DNA of 64,000 bases. Origin: Azospirillum melinis (GTDB lineage Bacteria > Pseudomonadota > Alphaproteobacteria > Azospirillales > Azospirillaceae). The position numbers and the translations under genes were made by a program. Location: NCBI RefSeq assembly GCF_013340935.1, contig NZ_WHOS01000017.1:61563-125562 (forward strand), read 5' to 3'. The notes under the pieces are model-generated. The model made no database searches, was not told where the DNA came from, and saw only the letters and a program-made list of their open reading frames with translations. Positions 33,097 to 40,576 of this stretch are shown in pieces (the stretch's first letter is position 1; each line of letters begins with the position of its first letter).

Positions 33097-34251
33097 TCAG
33101 CCCCTCCCCCCGGTTGCGGCATCCGCGGCGGCGGCGGCGGCGCCGCGGCGGCGGAACAGCGCCTCCACCTGCGGCTTGAACAGGTTCTCCATCGCACCGG
33201 CGAACAGGATGACCAGACCCTGGATGACCATCACCAGCTCGCGGTTGATCGTGGGGTATTCGAAGGACAGCTGGCCGCCGCCCTGCGCCAGGACACCGAA
33301 TAGGAGTGCTGCCAGAATGATCCCGACCGGATGGTTGCGTCCCATCAGCGCCACGGCGATGCCGACGAAGCCGACGCCGCCGGTGAAGTTCAGGATCACC
33401 CGGTGCTGCACGCCCAGGATCTCGTTCACGCCCACGAAGCCGGCGAGCGCGCCTGAGATCAGCATGGCGATGACGATGTTGCGCGCCGGCGAGATGCCGG
33501 CATAGACCGCCGCCCGCTCGTTCCGGCCGACGGTCCGCAGCTCGTAGCCCCAGCGGGTCCGGCGCAGGAAGATGTGGAACAGCAGGCAGCAGGCCAGCGC
33601 CCACAGGAAGGACAGGTTCAGCGGCGAGGCCGGGATGGCGATGCCGAACCAGCCCAGCGCCCGGTCCATCGACGGCAGCCAGACGCCGGGATCGAACTCA
33701 CGGGTTTCCGGCGACTGGCTGCCGGGGCGGATCAGCACGTCCACCAGCAGCCAGGTCATGATCGACGCGGCGATGAAGTTGAACATGATCGTCGTGATGA
33801 CGATGTGGCTGCCGCGCTTGGCCTGGAGCCAGGCCGGGATGAAGGCCCAGGCGGCGCCGAACAGGGCCGAGGCCAGCACCGCCAGCACGGCCACCACCGG
33901 CCAGGGCCAGCCGGTCAGCGCCAGCGCCACCAGCCCGGCGCCGAGCCCGCCCAGATAGGCCTGCCCCTCGCCGCCAATGTTGAACAGCCCGCAATGAAAG
34001 GCGATGGCGACCGCCAGCCCGGTGAAGATGTAGTCGGTGGTGTAATAGAGGGTGTAGCCGATGGCCTCGGGATATCCGAGGGCCTCCGACAGCAGCAGCG
34101 ACAGCACGTCCACCGGGTTCTCGCCGATCACCAGGATCACCAGCCCCGACAGCACGAAGGCCGCGACGAGGTTGAGAACCGGCAGCAGCGCATACCCGAC
34201 CCAGCCCGGCACCGCGCCCGGCTGGCCCTTCCCCGATCCGCTCAGCAGCAC
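33097..34251 (-). CDS. Nucleoside ABC transporter permease (long type)
   Basis: A 384-residue permease. GTG at 34251 is chosen because AGGAG lies 6 nt upstream; an ATG at 34320 is in frame but has no ribosome binding site. Family motifs: FTGLAVAIAFHCGLFNIGGEGQAY, quoted as AFHCGLFNIGGEGQAYLGG, and GRNERAAVYAGISPARN. A Gly/Ala-rich tail ends the protein. First gene of the operon permease-permease-cdd-PNP-deoC-deoA. Confidence 0.9.
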   Translation of the reverse strand: MLLSGSGKGQPGAVPGWVGYALLPVLNLVAAFVLSGLVILVIGENPVDVLSLLLSEALGYPEAIGYTLYYTTDYIFTGLAVAIAFHCGLFNIGGEGQAYLGGLGAGLVALALTGWPWPVVAVLAVLASALFGAAWAFIPAWLQAKRGSHIVITTIMFNFIAASIMTWLLVDVLIRPGSQSPETREFDPGVWLPSMDRALGWFGIAIPASPLNLSFLWALACCLLFHIFLRRTRWGYELRTVGRNERAAVYAGISPARNIVIAMLISGALAGFVGVNEILGVQHRVILNFTGGVGFVGIAVALMGRNHPVGIILAALLFGVLAQGGGQLSFEYPTINRELVMVIQGLVILFAGAMENLFKPQVEALFRRRGAAAAAADAATGGRG

Positions 34252-34437
34252 CGGCGTCTCCTGGATTGCCCCTTGCCGGGGATTCTTAACCGCCAATGCT
34301 CTGCCGACCAAGCATTTCATGGCGCGGGGAATCCAACCGCCGCCGGGAGTTAGAAGGATTACAAAAAGTCTTGCCGCAACGCAGCATTCTGGCATGCTTC
34401 TTACCCATATAAATTTTATGGCTACGGAGCATGACCG

Positions 34438-34770
34438 ATGCCGCTCGACATCCCGCAGACCTTCCGCCACCACGTCTTCTGCTGCGCCCAGCAGCGCCCG
34501 CCCGGCCATCCGCGCGGCAGCTGCGCCGCCAAGGGTGCGCATCCGCTCTGGCAGCGGCTCGACCAGAAAATCCAGGGCAGGGGGCTGACCGACATCGGCA
34601 TGGCGATGACCGGCTGCCTCGGATTCTGCTCCGCCGGGCCGCTGATGGTGGTGTATCCGGAGGGCATCTGGTACCGGCCGGAAACCCCGGAGGACATCGA
34701 CGAGATCGTCGACTCGCATCTGGTGAACGATGCGCCGGTCGAGCGGCTGGTGATGGTACTGACGCGGTGA
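34438..34770 (+). CDS. Thioredoxin-like [2Fe-2S] ferredoxin
   Basis: A 110-residue protein resembling Azotobacter-type thioredoxin-fold ferredoxins. Cysteines that could bind the cluster: CC at ~15-16, Cys ~29 (RGSCAAKG) and GCLGFCSAGP (~61-65), followed by YPEGIWYRPETPEDIDEIV, typical of the family's end. It probably carries electrons for an unknown partner. The gene stands alone, divergent from the nucleoside operon. Confidence 0.88.
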   Translation: MPLDIPQTFRHHVFCCAQQRPPGHPRGSCAAKGAHPLWQRLDQKIQGRGLTDIGMAMTGCLGFCSAGPLMVVYPEGIWYRPETPEDIDEIVDSHLVNDAPVERLVMVLTR

Positions 34771-34854
34771 GGCGAGGTCGGCGCACGAGCCGACCCTTGA
34801 CCTTGGCTGCGCCTAGCAGACCTGCGGTTGCGGCATTGGGACGCGGGAGCATTT

Positions 34855-34869
34855 GCCCATAATGTGGGC
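34855..34869. promoter_or_regulatory. Inverted repeat over the likely -10 region of the DMT exporter gene
   Basis: GCCCA-TAATG-TGGGC. The sequence CATAAT within it (34858-34863) could be the -10 box, 39 bp before the start codon at 34902, so the repeat is placed to act as an operator. Confidence 0.35.
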
Positions 34870-34901
34870 AGCCCCCGCCATTGCCGTTCCGAACCGATTT
34901 C

Positions 34902-35816
34902 ATGACCGACGCCGAAACCGCCGACCTGTTGCCTGCCGAGGCCGATTCGGTTCCCTATGCCGTCGGCTGCTTCCTGGGCGCGATCCTGCTGTTCGCGGCG
35001 ATGGACACGCTCATCAAGTTTTTGACCGCCGATTACCCGGTGCCGCAGCTGATGTTCGTGCGATCGCTGGTCGCCTTCCTGCTGGTGGGCGGCTACACCC
35101 TGGCGTGCGGCGGCGGGATCGCGGCGATGCGGACGCGGCGGCCCCTGGGGCACGTCTGGCGCGCCTTCGCCGGGCTGATCTCGATGGGATGCTTCTTCTA
35201 TGCGTTCCGCGAGCTGCCGCTGGCCGACGTCTATGTGCTGAGCTTCGCCGGACCGCTGTTCATCACCGCCCTGTCGGCGCCGCTGCTGGGCGAGCCGGTG
35301 GGGTGGCGCCGCTGGGCCGCCGTGGTGGTCGGGTTCGGCGGCGTGGTGGTGATGGCGCAGCCGTCGGCCGGGGCGCCGCTGGTGCCGGTTCTGGTCGGGC
35401 TGTGCGCCGCCCTGTTCTATGCGCTGGCCGCATTGGCCGTGCGCGGCCTGTCGCGGACCGAAACCAGCGCGTCCATCGTGCTCTACCTGCTGCTGACGAC
35501 GACGGTGGTCAGCGGGGCGCTGGCGGTGCCGGTCTGGACGGCGCCCACCGCCTTCGCGCTGGGGCTGATGGCGCTGGTCGGTGCCATCGGCGCCGGGGCG
35601 CAGGTCCTGCTGACACAGGCCTTCCGCCGCGCGCCGCCGGCGGTGGTGGCGCCCTTCGAATATACCGGCATGGTCTGGGCCAGCCTGTTCGGCTGGCTGG
35701 TGTTCGGCGATCTGCCGACGGTGCCGGTTCTGGCCGGCGCCATGGTCATCATCGGCAGCGGGCTCTATATCCTGCATCGTGAAACCATGGTGGCGCGCCG
35801 CCGGTTGGGTTCTTGA
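34902..35816 (+). CDS. EamA/DMT-family membrane transporter
   Basis: A 304-residue protein with ten predicted helices in two EamA repeats: first FLGAILLFAAMDTLIKFLTA with VPQLMFVRSLVAF, second starting near residue 150 (LVGLCAALFYALAALAVRGL) and ending YTGMVWASLFGWLVFGDLP. Members export amino acids or other metabolites; substrate unknown. The ATG at 34902 is used; a TTG at 34881 is less likely. Its stop overlaps the -35 element of the TPP-riboswitch transcript. Confidence 0.88.
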   Translation: MTDAETADLLPAEADSVPYAVGCFLGAILLFAAMDTLIKFLTADYPVPQLMFVRSLVAFLLVGGYTLACGGGIAAMRTRRPLGHVWRAFAGLISMGCFFYAFRELPLADVYVLSFAGPLFITALSAPLLGEPVGWRRWAAVVVGFGGVVVMAQPSAGAPLVPVLVGLCAALFYALAALAVRGLSRTETSASIVLYLLLTTTVVSGALAVPVWTAPTAFALGLMALVGAIGAGAQVLLTQAFRRAPPAVVAPFEYTGMVWASLFGWLVFGDLPTVPVLAGAMVIIGSGLYILHRETMVARRRLGS

Positions 35817-35841
35817 CAGGACGGGGCCGGCGGCGACACTC
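35813..35841 (+). promoter_or_regulatory. Candidate promoter of the TPP-riboswitch operon
   Basis: TTGACA at 35813-35818, 17-nt spacer, GACACT at 35836-35841. The -35 is perfect and the -10 weak. It is located so that transcription would begin just before the riboswitch. Confidence 0.45.
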
Positions 35842-35855
35842 TCGCCGCCTGTTCA

Positions 35856-35951
35856 CGGCTGGGGTGCCCGTACGGATGCCGGTTCGGCAACCGTGGGGGC
35901 TGAGACAACACCCATCGAACCTGATCCGGGTCATGCCGGCGAAGGGAGCCG
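35856..35951 (+). promoter_or_regulatory. TPP (THI-box) riboswitch
   Basis: All conserved blocks are present in order: P1 CGGCT (35856) / AGCCG (35947-35951), GGGGTGCCC, the pyrimidine-sensing CTGAGA (35900-35905), ACACCC, AACCTGATC (35918-35926), CGGGTCATGCCGGCGAAGGGA. This is the thiamine pyrophosphate aptamer. The next gene starts 95 bp later with GAGGAG before its ATG. I see no terminator with a T-run in the leader, so control is probably at ribosome access (inference). Confidence 0.96.
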
Positions 35952-36045
35952 ACCGGAACCCGACGGACCCGCTGAAAGCTGCCGCAAAGCGCCCCGTCCC
36001 CTCCGCGTCGCCCCAACCGCCGGCGCGTGTTGAGGAGTATCGGTC

Positions 36046-37182
36046 ATGCGGCGCGCGCTTCCCCTCCTGATCGGCCTGCTGGCCGTATCCTCCTGCCTGT
36101 CGTCCGCCGCCCGTGCCGACGACACGCTGTCCTTCCCGGTGCTGGTGCCGCTGACCGGCTTCCTGTCGCTGGAGGGCACCAGCCAGCGCAACGGTGCCGT
36201 CCTGGCGCTGAAGCAGACGCCGGCCGGAATCGCCATCGCCTCGGAGGTTGTCGACACCGGCACCTCGCCCGAGGCGGCGGTGACGGCGCTGGAGCGCGCG
36301 GCCGGCCGCGGCACGGTCGGAGCGGTCGCCGCCAGCATGCTCGGCACCCAGATGCTGGCGATGCTGCCGCTGGCGGGCGAGTTGAAGCTGCCGCTGGTCA
36401 CCGTGTCGGGCACCGCCTCGATCACCGAGCAGGGCAATCCCTGGGTCTTCCGCTTCTTCCCCGGCGATGCGGTGACCAAGGCCGCCCATGCCCGTTATGT
36501 GGTGGAGGAGCTGGGCAAGCGGCAGCCGGCCGTCATCTACCAGACCACCGCCTACGGCCAGAGTGGCAAGGCCCATCTCGACGCCGCCTTCGAGGCGCTG
36601 GGCGTCACGCCCGTCTTCGAGGAGGGGGTGGACCCGGCGGCCAAGGATCTGCTGCCGGTGCTGACCAAGGCGCTGGCCGCCAAGCCGGACGTGCTGGTCC
36701 TGCACCTGCATTCCGGCCCGACCGCGCTGCTGCTGCGGCAGGCGGCGTCCAGCGGCGTGACCCTGCCCATCGTCGCCGGCTCCGCCATGCACCAGCCGAG
36801 CACCGCTGCCCTGCTGGAACCGGCGGAACTCAAGGGCGTCTGCGCCGAGACCGCGGCCTCGCCGATCTCGGGCGGCACGCCGGAGGTCAAGGCCTTCACC
36901 GACGCCTACCGCGCCGCCTTCGGCAAGGAGCCGGACGCCTTCGCGCTCGGCCAGTATGACGGCATGACCATGGTGCTGGAGGCGGTGAAGGCCGGCGCCC
37001 GGTCGCCGGACGCCATCCGCAAGGCGCTGTCGGCCGAAACGTTCCAGGGCCTCGCCATGACCTACAAGTCCGACGGCAAGGGCAACATGGCCCATTCCGC
37101 CGTCATCGTCTGCTATGACGGGGCCAGCCGCGTGCCGGTGCTGGTGAAGCGGTACGACGACCCGACGCTTGCGGCGAAGTGA
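36046..37182 (+). CDS. LIV-type ABC transporter substrate-binding protein under TPP control
   Basis: A 378-residue type 1 periplasmic binding protein (Peripla_BP_6, as LivJ/UrtA/AmiC). Signal peptide: LLIGLLAVSSCLSSAARA. Family features: FPVLVPLTGFLSLEGTSQRN (the PLTG opening), DTGTSPEAAVTALERA, PLVTVSGTASITEQGNPWVFR and IYQTTAYGQSGKAH, YDGMTMVLEAVKAG. Such proteins normally bind amino acids, amides or urea. The upstream TPP riboswitch instead points to thiamine or a precursor. GAGGAG precedes the ATG by 8 nt. Confidence 0.93.
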   Translation: MRRALPLLIGLLAVSSCLSSAARADDTLSFPVLVPLTGFLSLEGTSQRNGAVLALKQTPAGIAIASEVVDTGTSPEAAVTALERAAGRGTVGAVAASMLGTQMLAMLPLAGELKLPLVTVSGTASITEQGNPWVFRFFPGDAVTKAAHARYVVEELGKRQPAVIYQTTAYGQSGKAHLDAAFEALGVTPVFEEGVDPAAKDLLPVLTKALAAKPDVLVLHLHSGPTALLLRQAASSGVTLPIVAGSAMHQPSTAALLEPAELKGVCAETAASPISGGTPEVKAFTDAYRAAFGKEPDAFALGQYDGMTMVLEAVKAGARSPDAIRKALSAETFQGLAMTYKSDGKGNMAHSAVIVCYDGASRVPVLVKRYDDPTLAAK

Positions 37183-37186
37183 GCGG

Positions 37187-38059
37187 ATGGCGGCGCTTCA
37201 ACTGCTGGTCAACGGGGTGGCGCTGGGGGCGGCCTATGCCCTGGTGGCGCTGGGCTTCGTGCTGGTGCTGAACGCCACCTCGGCGGTGAATTTCGCCCAG
37301 GGCGATCTCGTCATGGCCGGCGGGCTGCTGGCGGTGGCGGCGGCGCCGCTGATCCCGCTGCCGGGCATCGTCCTGCTGCCGGTGGTTCTGGTGCTGATGG
37401 CGGCGCTGGGGCTGTTGCTGGCGCTGGCGGCCTATCTGCCGCTGCGCCGCCGGCCACCGGTCTCGGTCTTCATCAGCACCATCGCGGTCGGCATCATCCT
37501 GCAGAACGGCGCCGCCATCCTGTTCGGGCCGGAGCCGCGTGCCGCGCCGCCGCTGTTCGGCGACGACACGCTGCACATCGCCGGGCTGGCGGTGCCCGAG
37601 CAGTCGCTCGCCATCGTCGCGGTGGCGGGGCTGCTGATCGGCGCGCAGCAATGGGTGTTCGCCCGCACGCAGCTCGGCCGCCGGCTGCGCGCCACGGCGC
37701 AGGACCCGGAGATGGCGCGGGCCTGCGGCGTGCCGGTGACCGCGATGATCCTGGTGACCTTTGCCATCGGAACGGCCTGCGCCGGGGCGGCCGGGCTGCT
37801 GCTGGCCAACCGCTATTTCGTCACGCCGACTTCGGGCGGCGACCTGATTCTGAAGGCCTACATCGCGGTGACGGTGGGGGGCTGGGGCTCCGTGCCGGGA
37901 GCGGTGGTGGGGGCGCTGCTGATCGCACTGTTCGAGGTGGGAGTGTCGTCGGTGCTCTCATATCCGGTGGCGCTGGGAGCCCTGTACCTGACGTTGCTGG
38001 CGATTCTGGTGCTGCGCCCGCAAGGGCTGTTCGGCGAAGCGGTGCGGCGCCGTGGCTGA
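37187..38059 (+). CDS. LIV-type ABC transporter permease (LivH-like)
   Basis: A 290-residue permease starting 4 bp after the binding-protein stop. LVNGVALGAAYALVALGFVL and NFAQGDLVMAGG are the LivH signature; AQDPEMARACGVPVTAM is the ATPase-coupling loop. It overlaps the next gene by 8 bp. Confidence 0.94.
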   Translation: MAALQLLVNGVALGAAYALVALGFVLVLNATSAVNFAQGDLVMAGGLLAVAAAPLIPLPGIVLLPVVLVLMAALGLLLALAAYLPLRRRPPVSVFISTIAVGIILQNGAAILFGPEPRAAPPLFGDDTLHIAGLAVPEQSLAIVAVAGLLIGAQQWVFARTQLGRRLRATAQDPEMARACGVPVTAMILVTFAIGTACAGAAGLLLANRYFVTPTSGGDLILKAYIAVTVGGWGSVPGAVVGALLIALFEVGVSSVLSYPVALGALYLTLLAILVLRPQGLFGEAVRRRG

Positions 38060-39767
38060 GCGCCGGTCAGCCGTCATTCTTGTTGCTGGCGCGCTTGCCC
38101 TGCTGGTCTATGCGCTGGCCTTCGCGTCCCCCTACGGCCTGCGCGTCCTGACCGTCGCCGGGGTCTATGCGCTGGCGGCCTTCGGTTTCCAGATCGTCTT
38201 CGGGCTCGGCGGTGCGCTGTCGCTGGCGCAGGGCGCCTTCTTCGGCGTCGGCGCCTATGTGACGGGCATTCTCGGCAGCCGCTACGGCTTCGGTTTCGAA
38301 GCGACCTTCCCGCTGTCGATGCTGGTGCCGCTGCTGCTGGCCCTGCCAGTGGGGCTGGCGGTGCTGCGGCTGGAGTCGCATTACTTCGCCCTGGCGACGC
38401 TCGGCATCGCGCAGGTCCTTCATCTGCTGGCGGTCAACCTGCCGGAGCTGACCGGCGGCTCCAACGGGTTGGCCGGAGTGCCGGCGGCGGTGCTGTTCGG
38501 CCGGGCGGTGCAGCGCGGACTGCCGATGGCCGGGCTGGTCTGGGGGCTGGTCGCTCTCGGCGGGCTGATCGGCTGGCGGCTGGCACGGGGAAGGCTCGGC
38601 CGGTCGCTGGCGATGCTGCGCGACGATCCGCTGGCGGCGGCGACGCTGGGGCTCGACGTCGGGCGGCTGCGGCTGGCCGCCTTCGGCATCAGCGCGCTGT
38701 TCGCCGGGGCCGCCGGGGCGCTGGCCGTCCACACCCAGCGCGTCGTCTCGCCGGAGGTGCTGGAATTCCCGGTCATGGTCTCCATCCTGACCATCGCCAT
38801 CGTCGGCGGGCGGGGGCGGATGGCCGGGGCGGTGCTAGGCGCCGTGCTTCTGCTGCATCTGCCGGAATGGTTCCGCTTCCTGGAGCGCGGCTATCTGGTC
38901 GTCTATGGCGTGGCGCTGCTGCTGACCGTGGTGCTGGCGCCGGACGGGCTGACCGGCCTGCTCGACCGCATCGCGGCCCGCCTGTTCGGCCGCCGGCCGC
39001 GGGCTTCGGCGGTGGCGATGGAGCCGCCGCGTCCGCCAAACCCTCCGGACGGACTGGCAGTCGACGATCTGCGCAAATCCTTCGGCGGTGTGCGGGCGGT
39101 GGATGGCGTGTCGCTCGATCTGCGGCCGGGAGGCATCACCGGGCTGATCGGGCCGAACGGCTCCGGCAAATCCACGGTGATCAACCTACTGTCGGGCTTG
39201 GAACGGCCGGATGGCGGGCGGGTGCGGCTGGGTGGGCGCGAGGTCACCGGTCTCCGCGCCGACCGGCTGGCCCGCGCCGGACTGGCCCGCAGCTTCCAGG
39301 CGGCGGTTTTGCCGATTGGGGTCGGCGTGCTGGAGGCGGTCGCCGCCGCGCGGCTTGCCGTCGATCCCGATGCCGCGACAGCCGAGGCGCATGCCCGCTG
39401 GGCGCTCGACCGGCTGGGCGTCGGCGACCTCGCCGGCCAGGGCTGCGACGGGCTGCCGGCGGCGCTGCGGCGCCGGGTGGAGCTGGCCCGGTCGCTGGTC
39501 CGCCGGCCGGCGGTGCTGCTGCTGGACGAACCTGCTGCCGGCCTGACCGACGGCGAAAAGGCGGAACTTGCGGTCCTGCTGCGCGAACTGGCGGAGGAGG
39601 GCGTGGCGATCCTGCTGGTGGAGCATGACATGGGCTTCCTGCTGCCGCTTGCCGGCCGGGTGCTGTGCCTCGACCGCGGCCGGGTCATCTATGACGGGCC
39701 GGCCGGCGGCGTGCGCCGGGATCCGGCGGTGGCCGCCGCCTATCTGGGCCGAGCGGTGCCGGCATGA
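38052..39767 (+). CDS. Fused LIV-type permease (LivM) and ATPase (LivG)
   Basis: 571 residues starting at GTG 38052. Residues ~1-315 are a LivM-like permease (FQIVFGLGGALSLAQGAFFG, YFALATLGIAQV, LRDDPLAAATLGLDVGRLRL). After a short Pro-rich linker (EPPRPPNPPDG, ~325-335), residues ~335-570 are a LivG-like ATPase: Walker A LIGPNGSGKSTVINLLSG, Walker B VLLLDEPAAGLTDGE, H-loop LVEHDMGFL. The ABC signature is weak (CDGLPAALRRRVELARSL instead of LSxGQ). LivM-LivG fusions are known in some HAAT systems. Confidence 0.93.
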   Translation: MAERRSAVILVAGALALLVYALAFASPYGLRVLTVAGVYALAAFGFQIVFGLGGALSLAQGAFFGVGAYVTGILGSRYGFGFEATFPLSMLVPLLLALPVGLAVLRLESHYFALATLGIAQVLHLLAVNLPELTGGSNGLAGVPAAVLFGRAVQRGLPMAGLVWGLVALGGLIGWRLARGRLGRSLAMLRDDPLAAATLGLDVGRLRLAAFGISALFAGAAGALAVHTQRVVSPEVLEFPVMVSILTIAIVGGRGRMAGAVLGAVLLLHLPEWFRFLERGYLVVYGVALLLTVVLAPDGLTGLLDRIAARLFGRRPRASAVAMEPPRPPNPPDGLAVDDLRKSFGGVRAVDGVSLDLRPGGITGLIGPNGSGKSTVINLLSGLERPDGGRVRLGGREVTGLRADRLARAGLARSFQAAVLPIGVGVLEAVAAARLAVDPDAATAEAHARWALDRLGVGDLAGQGCDGLPAALRRRVELARSLVRRPAVLLLDEPAAGLTDGEKAELAVLLRELAEEGVAILLVEHDMGFLLPLAGRVLCLDRGRVIYDGPAGGVRRDPAVAAAYLGRAVPA

Positions 39768-40465
39768 GCGTGCTGTTGTCCATCCGCGGCCTGACCGCCG
39801 GCTATGGCGGGGCGAGCGCACTCGACGACGTGTCGCTGAGCCTCGCGGCGGGAGAGACGGTGGCGCTGCTCGGCGCCAACGGGGCGGGCAAGTCGACCCT
39901 GCTGAAGGCTCTGCTCGGCCTCGTGCCGGCGCGGGGGGAGCTTCGCTTCGACGGGGCGGACATTGGCGGCCTTGCCACCGAGGTGCGGGTGCATCGCGGC
40001 ATCGGCTATGTGCCGGAAGGGCGGCGGGTCTTCGCCGGCATGAGCGTGCGCGACAATCTGGAGGTCGCCGGCCTGCCCGCCGCCCGCGACCGCGCACGGG
40101 ATGTCGAGCGCGTCTTCGCCCTGTTCCCCGACCTTGCCCTGAAGAGCCGCGAGAGCGCCTGGCGCCTGTCCGGCGGCCAGCAGCAGATGCTGAGCCTGGG
40201 GCGCGCGCTGATGGGGCGGCCGCGCCTGCTTCTGCTGGACGAACCATCGCTCGGCCTGTCGCCCAAGCTGGCCGATGAACTGTTCGCCGCCGTCCGCCGC
40301 ATCGCCGACACCGGCACGGCCGTTCTGCTGGCCGAGCAGAGCGCCGCCCGCGCCTTGGCTGTCGCGCCGCGCGCCGTGCTGCTGCGGCTGGGGCGGATCG
40401 TCGGCGACGGGCCGGCGGCGACGCTGTCCGACGAAAGACTGCGCGAGACCTTCTTCGGCGGCTAG
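39764..40465 (+). CDS. LIV-type ABC transporter ATPase (LivF-like)
   Basis: A 233-residue ATPase overlapping the fusion gene as ATGA. Walker A LLGANGAGKSTLLKALLG, GIGYVPEGRRVFAGMSVRDNL (LivF hallmark), signature LSGGQQQMLSLGRAL, Walker B LLLLDEPSLGLSPK. It completes the transporter: binding protein, LivH, LivM-LivG, LivF. No thiamine biosynthesis enzyme follows; the next gene is unrelated. Confidence 0.94.
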   Translation: MSVLLSIRGLTAGYGGASALDDVSLSLAAGETVALLGANGAGKSTLLKALLGLVPARGELRFDGADIGGLATEVRVHRGIGYVPEGRRVFAGMSVRDNLEVAGLPAARDRARDVERVFALFPDLALKSRESAWRLSGGQQQMLSLGRALMGRPRLLLLDEPSLGLSPKLADELFAAVRRIADTGTAVLLAEQSAARALAVAPRAVLLRLGRIVGDGPAATLSDERLRETFFGG

Positions 40466-40576
40466 ACGCCTGTCTATGCGTGTCCTGTGCAACAGGTGTC
40501 TGCTTCGTGCCACAGGATGGGCGGTTGGGCTTGCGGACGGGGGCAGGCGCGGATAGCTTCGCCGCCACAACCATCT

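Noticed and set aside
36046..40465. Naming the LIV-type genes livJHMGF
   Set aside because: The TPP riboswitch argues against branched-chain amino acids as substrate, so standard symbols would mislead.
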